Part shown: in pieces, positions 14,627-15,993 of the stretch
Numbering within the stretch: position 1 is the first letter of the stretch
Layout of the letters: every line of letters starts with the position of its first letter
DNA from: Desulfurococcales archaeon
GTDB taxonomy: Archaea; Thermoproteota; Thermoprotei_A; Sulfolobales; NBVN01
NCBI GenBank assembly: GCA_027083115.1
Contig: JALWQN010000093.1
Coordinates: 1-15,993, forward strand
Direction: 5' to 3'
DNA length: 15,993 nucleotides
Notes under the pieces: model-generated
Seen by the model: only the letters and a program-made list of their open reading frames with translations
Databases searched by the model: none
Told to the model about the DNA's origin: nothing
Position numbers and translations under genes: made by a program

Positions 14627-15838
14627 TTAACCTCCCGAGAACGAATCATATGGTGGTGCCTGAATCTGCGGGTTGGATGGCGTTAGCTGCTGAGCCAGCA
14701 TCAGCATTTCTTGCGGTGGGAACTCGAAGTGATCAAGCGCTAGCGAGTAGGTAGCATTTGTCGGGAATACCGTGTAGGTCGGCGTATTTATGACTGCCTT
14801 AGGAGGTACGTGCAGTATCCCTGCCCTTATGTAGTAGCCTGCCCAGACAGCCCAGTAACCCATAGTGAATGGGTGCTGCTGTATTGAGAGCAGTACCTTA
14901 CCGCTCTTAATCATGTTTACCCAGGAGGGGAACTGAGCGTCAAAGCCTAGTACATATACGTCCTTGCCGGGCACTATATTGTTTTCCTGAAGTGCCTTAA
15001 CGATAGCCATGGCCTGCAGTAGGTTAGTTGCCATGTAAGCAGTCACGTCCTTACCGTACTTAGGTATTATTTGCGCGGCCTTCTCATTACATTTAGTCAG
15101 TAGATCCTGATTGACCTCAACTTCCGCCAAGATCTTAACCCATCCCTTATCGATGTATGGCTTCAGTGCCTCCATAAAGCCCTGATATCTTAAGTACATT
15201 GTTGGCACGGCAGGAAGTCCCTTAAATATAACTATCTTCCAGGGCTTCGGAACGTTCTGTTCTTGAAGCCACTTAAGGAACATCTCTGCCTCATACTTAG
15301 CAGCATAGACGTTGTTTGTTCCGAAATACAGGTCCCTAGCCGTCTTGTCAGGTAAGTCCCTATCAACTAAAATGACGGTTGTGCCTTGCTGCTTCAGCTG
15401 CTTCAGCAGTGACTGAACAGCGTCAGATATTGTGCCAATAACAATAACATCCGGCTTAAGGGCCTGAGCTTGCTGCAGTTGCGACATCTGCTGATCGAGT
15501 TTCGTTGCATCGTATTCCTGGAAAGTTACCTTCACACCCATAGCCTGTATTTGCTTGACTGCCGTCTTAACTCCAGCAGTAACTAAGTTGTACCACACAT
15601 TAGCTGGTGCTGGGTTAAAGTAGAACACCTTTAAGGTCTTGACTCCCGTTGTTGCACCCACAGTCTTAGTTATTGTTGTGGTTACTGTGCCACCGCCAAC
15701 AGTTACTGTCGAAACATATGTCGTTGTGGAAGTTAGTGTCTTTACTGCGGGAGGGGCCGCAGCAAAGTACGCTGTTGTGCCGATGAATATTATTGTTAGT
15801 ATTATGAAGACTATAGTCGTGGTCTTCCAATCTGTCAA
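14627..15838 (-). CDS. sugar ABC transporter substrate-binding protein, membrane-anchored
   Basis: A protein of 403 aa that captures sugar outside the cell for an ABC importer of the RbsB/RhaS (CUT2-like, Peripla_BP_4) type. Residues about 8-27 form an N-terminal membrane anchor. A Thr/Val-rich linker (about 34-66, TTTYVSTVTV, TVTTTITKTV) spans the envelope, as in archaeal surface binding proteins. The binding domain starts near 67 (LKVFYFNPAP) with PDVIVIGTISDAV, TTVILVDRDLP and FGTNN, and ends with the hinge DVYVLGFDAQFPSWV and LSIQQHPFTMGYW. The start is TTG 15838, with TTGGTGACC about 5-10 bases upstream. There is no closer ATG or GTG in frame. Context suggests L-rhamnose or a related deoxysugar. 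Permease and ATPase genes are not in the window. A clear promoter and an inverted repeat lie upstream. Confidence 0.85.
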   Translation of the reverse strand: MTDWKTTTIVFIILTIIFIGTTAYFAAAPPAVKTLTSTTTYVSTVTVGGGTVTTTITKTVGATTGVKTLKVFYFNPAPANVWYNLVTAGVKTAVKQIQAMGVKVTFQEYDATKLDQQMSQLQQAQALKPDVIVIGTISDAVQSLLKQLKQQGTTVILVDRDLPDKTARDLYFGTNNVYAAKYEAEMFLKWLQEQNVPKPWKIVIFKGLPAVPTMYLRYQGFMEALKPYIDKGWVKILAEVEVNQDLLTKCNEKAAQIIPKYGKDVTAYMATNLLQAMAIVKALQENNIVPGKDVYVLGFDAQFPSWVNMIKSGKVLLSIQQHPFTMGYWAVWAGYYIRAGILHVPPKAVINTPTYTVFPTNATYSLALDHFEFPPQEMLMLAQQLTPSNPQIQAPPYDSFSGG

Positions 15839-15868
15839 GATTGGTCACCAACCATTATTTATGGTTTT

Positions 15869-15878
15869 ATTTTTAAAC
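15869..15878 (-). promoter_or_regulatory. TATA box for the sugar-binding-protein gene
   Basis: On the minus strand AGTTTAAAAATAAAACC gives a strong TATA element about 35 bases upstream of the TTG start. This implies a leader of about 10 nt containing the GGTGA ribosome site. Confidence 0.5.
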
Positions 15879-15890
15879 TTTGTTATAGCT

Positions 15891-15911
15891 TTTTACATAG
15901 AAGATGTAAAA
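15891..15911. promoter_or_regulatory. perfect 8-bp inverted repeat upstream of the binding-protein promoter
   Basis: TTTTACAT (15891-15898) and ATGTAAAA (15904-15911) are perfect inverted copies around a 5-base spacer, about 12 bases upstream of the TATA box. The position suits an activator or repressor site. The rest of the stretch to 15993 is A/T-rich and shows no gene I can support. Confidence 0.45.
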
Positions 15912-15993
15912 TTCAGTAATAATTATTAAATGAATGGATGGAAAAAATAATAAATGGAGTTAAATGATTATGTGGGTGCGTTTTCGTGGCGTC

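Noticed and set aside
15639..15929. 96-aa plus-strand frame rich in Val and Pro
   Set aside because: It is the antisense of the Thr/Val-rich linker of the binding protein and crosses its promoter.
1..15993. CRISPR arrays, transposase genes or insertion-sequence ends
   Set aside because: I found no regular repeat-spacer series, no transposase or integrase reading frame and no paired terminal repeats in the window.

Overview
The window looks like a piece of a thermophilic archaeal chromosome, most likely Thermoproteota (crenarchaeal). The reasons are TATA-box promoters without bacterial -35/-10 boxes, strong GGTGA-type ribosome binding sites with frequent GTG/TTG starts, a tungsten-type aldehyde:ferredoxin oxidoreductase, a VapBC pair with a DUF104-type antitoxin, Thr-rich surface-protein linkers and a tRNA-Arg-like locus that may carry an intron. 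I cannot name the genus. Nearly all intact genes lie on the minus strand.

Region 1 (about 1-5760) is accessory and partly decayed. It starts with a tRNA-Arg(UCG)-like structure and continues with the remains of a GH130-like glycosidase broken by stops and frameshifts. Next comes a large secreted, membrane-anchored glycoside-hydrolase-like protein (1135 aa) with a Thr-rich stalk. Then there is a VapBC toxin-antitoxin pair whose toxin is frameshifted in a G5 run. Immediately beside it lies the C-terminal half of a D-2-hydroxyacid dehydrogenase, cut off exactly where the vapB gene begins.

Region 2 (5777-15838) is a coherent deoxysugar catabolic cluster, read from right to left. It holds a membrane-anchored sugar-binding protein (ABC importer), a galactose-mutarotase-like protein, rhamnulokinase (RhaB), a second FGGY sugar kinase, a class II fuculose/rhamnulose-1-phosphate aldolase, an aldehyde:ferredoxin oxidoreductase, and LutA- and LutB-like lactate-oxidation proteins. 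The proposed flow is L-rhamnose (perhaps also L-fucose) to the ketose, to the ketose 1-phosphate, to dihydroxyacetone phosphate plus L-lactaldehyde, to L-lactate, to pyruvate. The oxidoreductase is the likely lactaldehyde-oxidising step, and LutAB takes lactate to pyruvate. No isomerase, ABC permease, ABC ATPase or LutC is visible here. They may lie outside the window.

The cluster seems to be four transcription units: the binding protein alone, mutarotase-rhaB-kinase, aldolase-AOR, and lutA-lutB. Several perfect or near-perfect inverted repeats lie just upstream of candidate TATA boxes or between units. Two of the inter-unit repeats share sequence as well as symmetry, so they are candidate operators or processing/termination elements.
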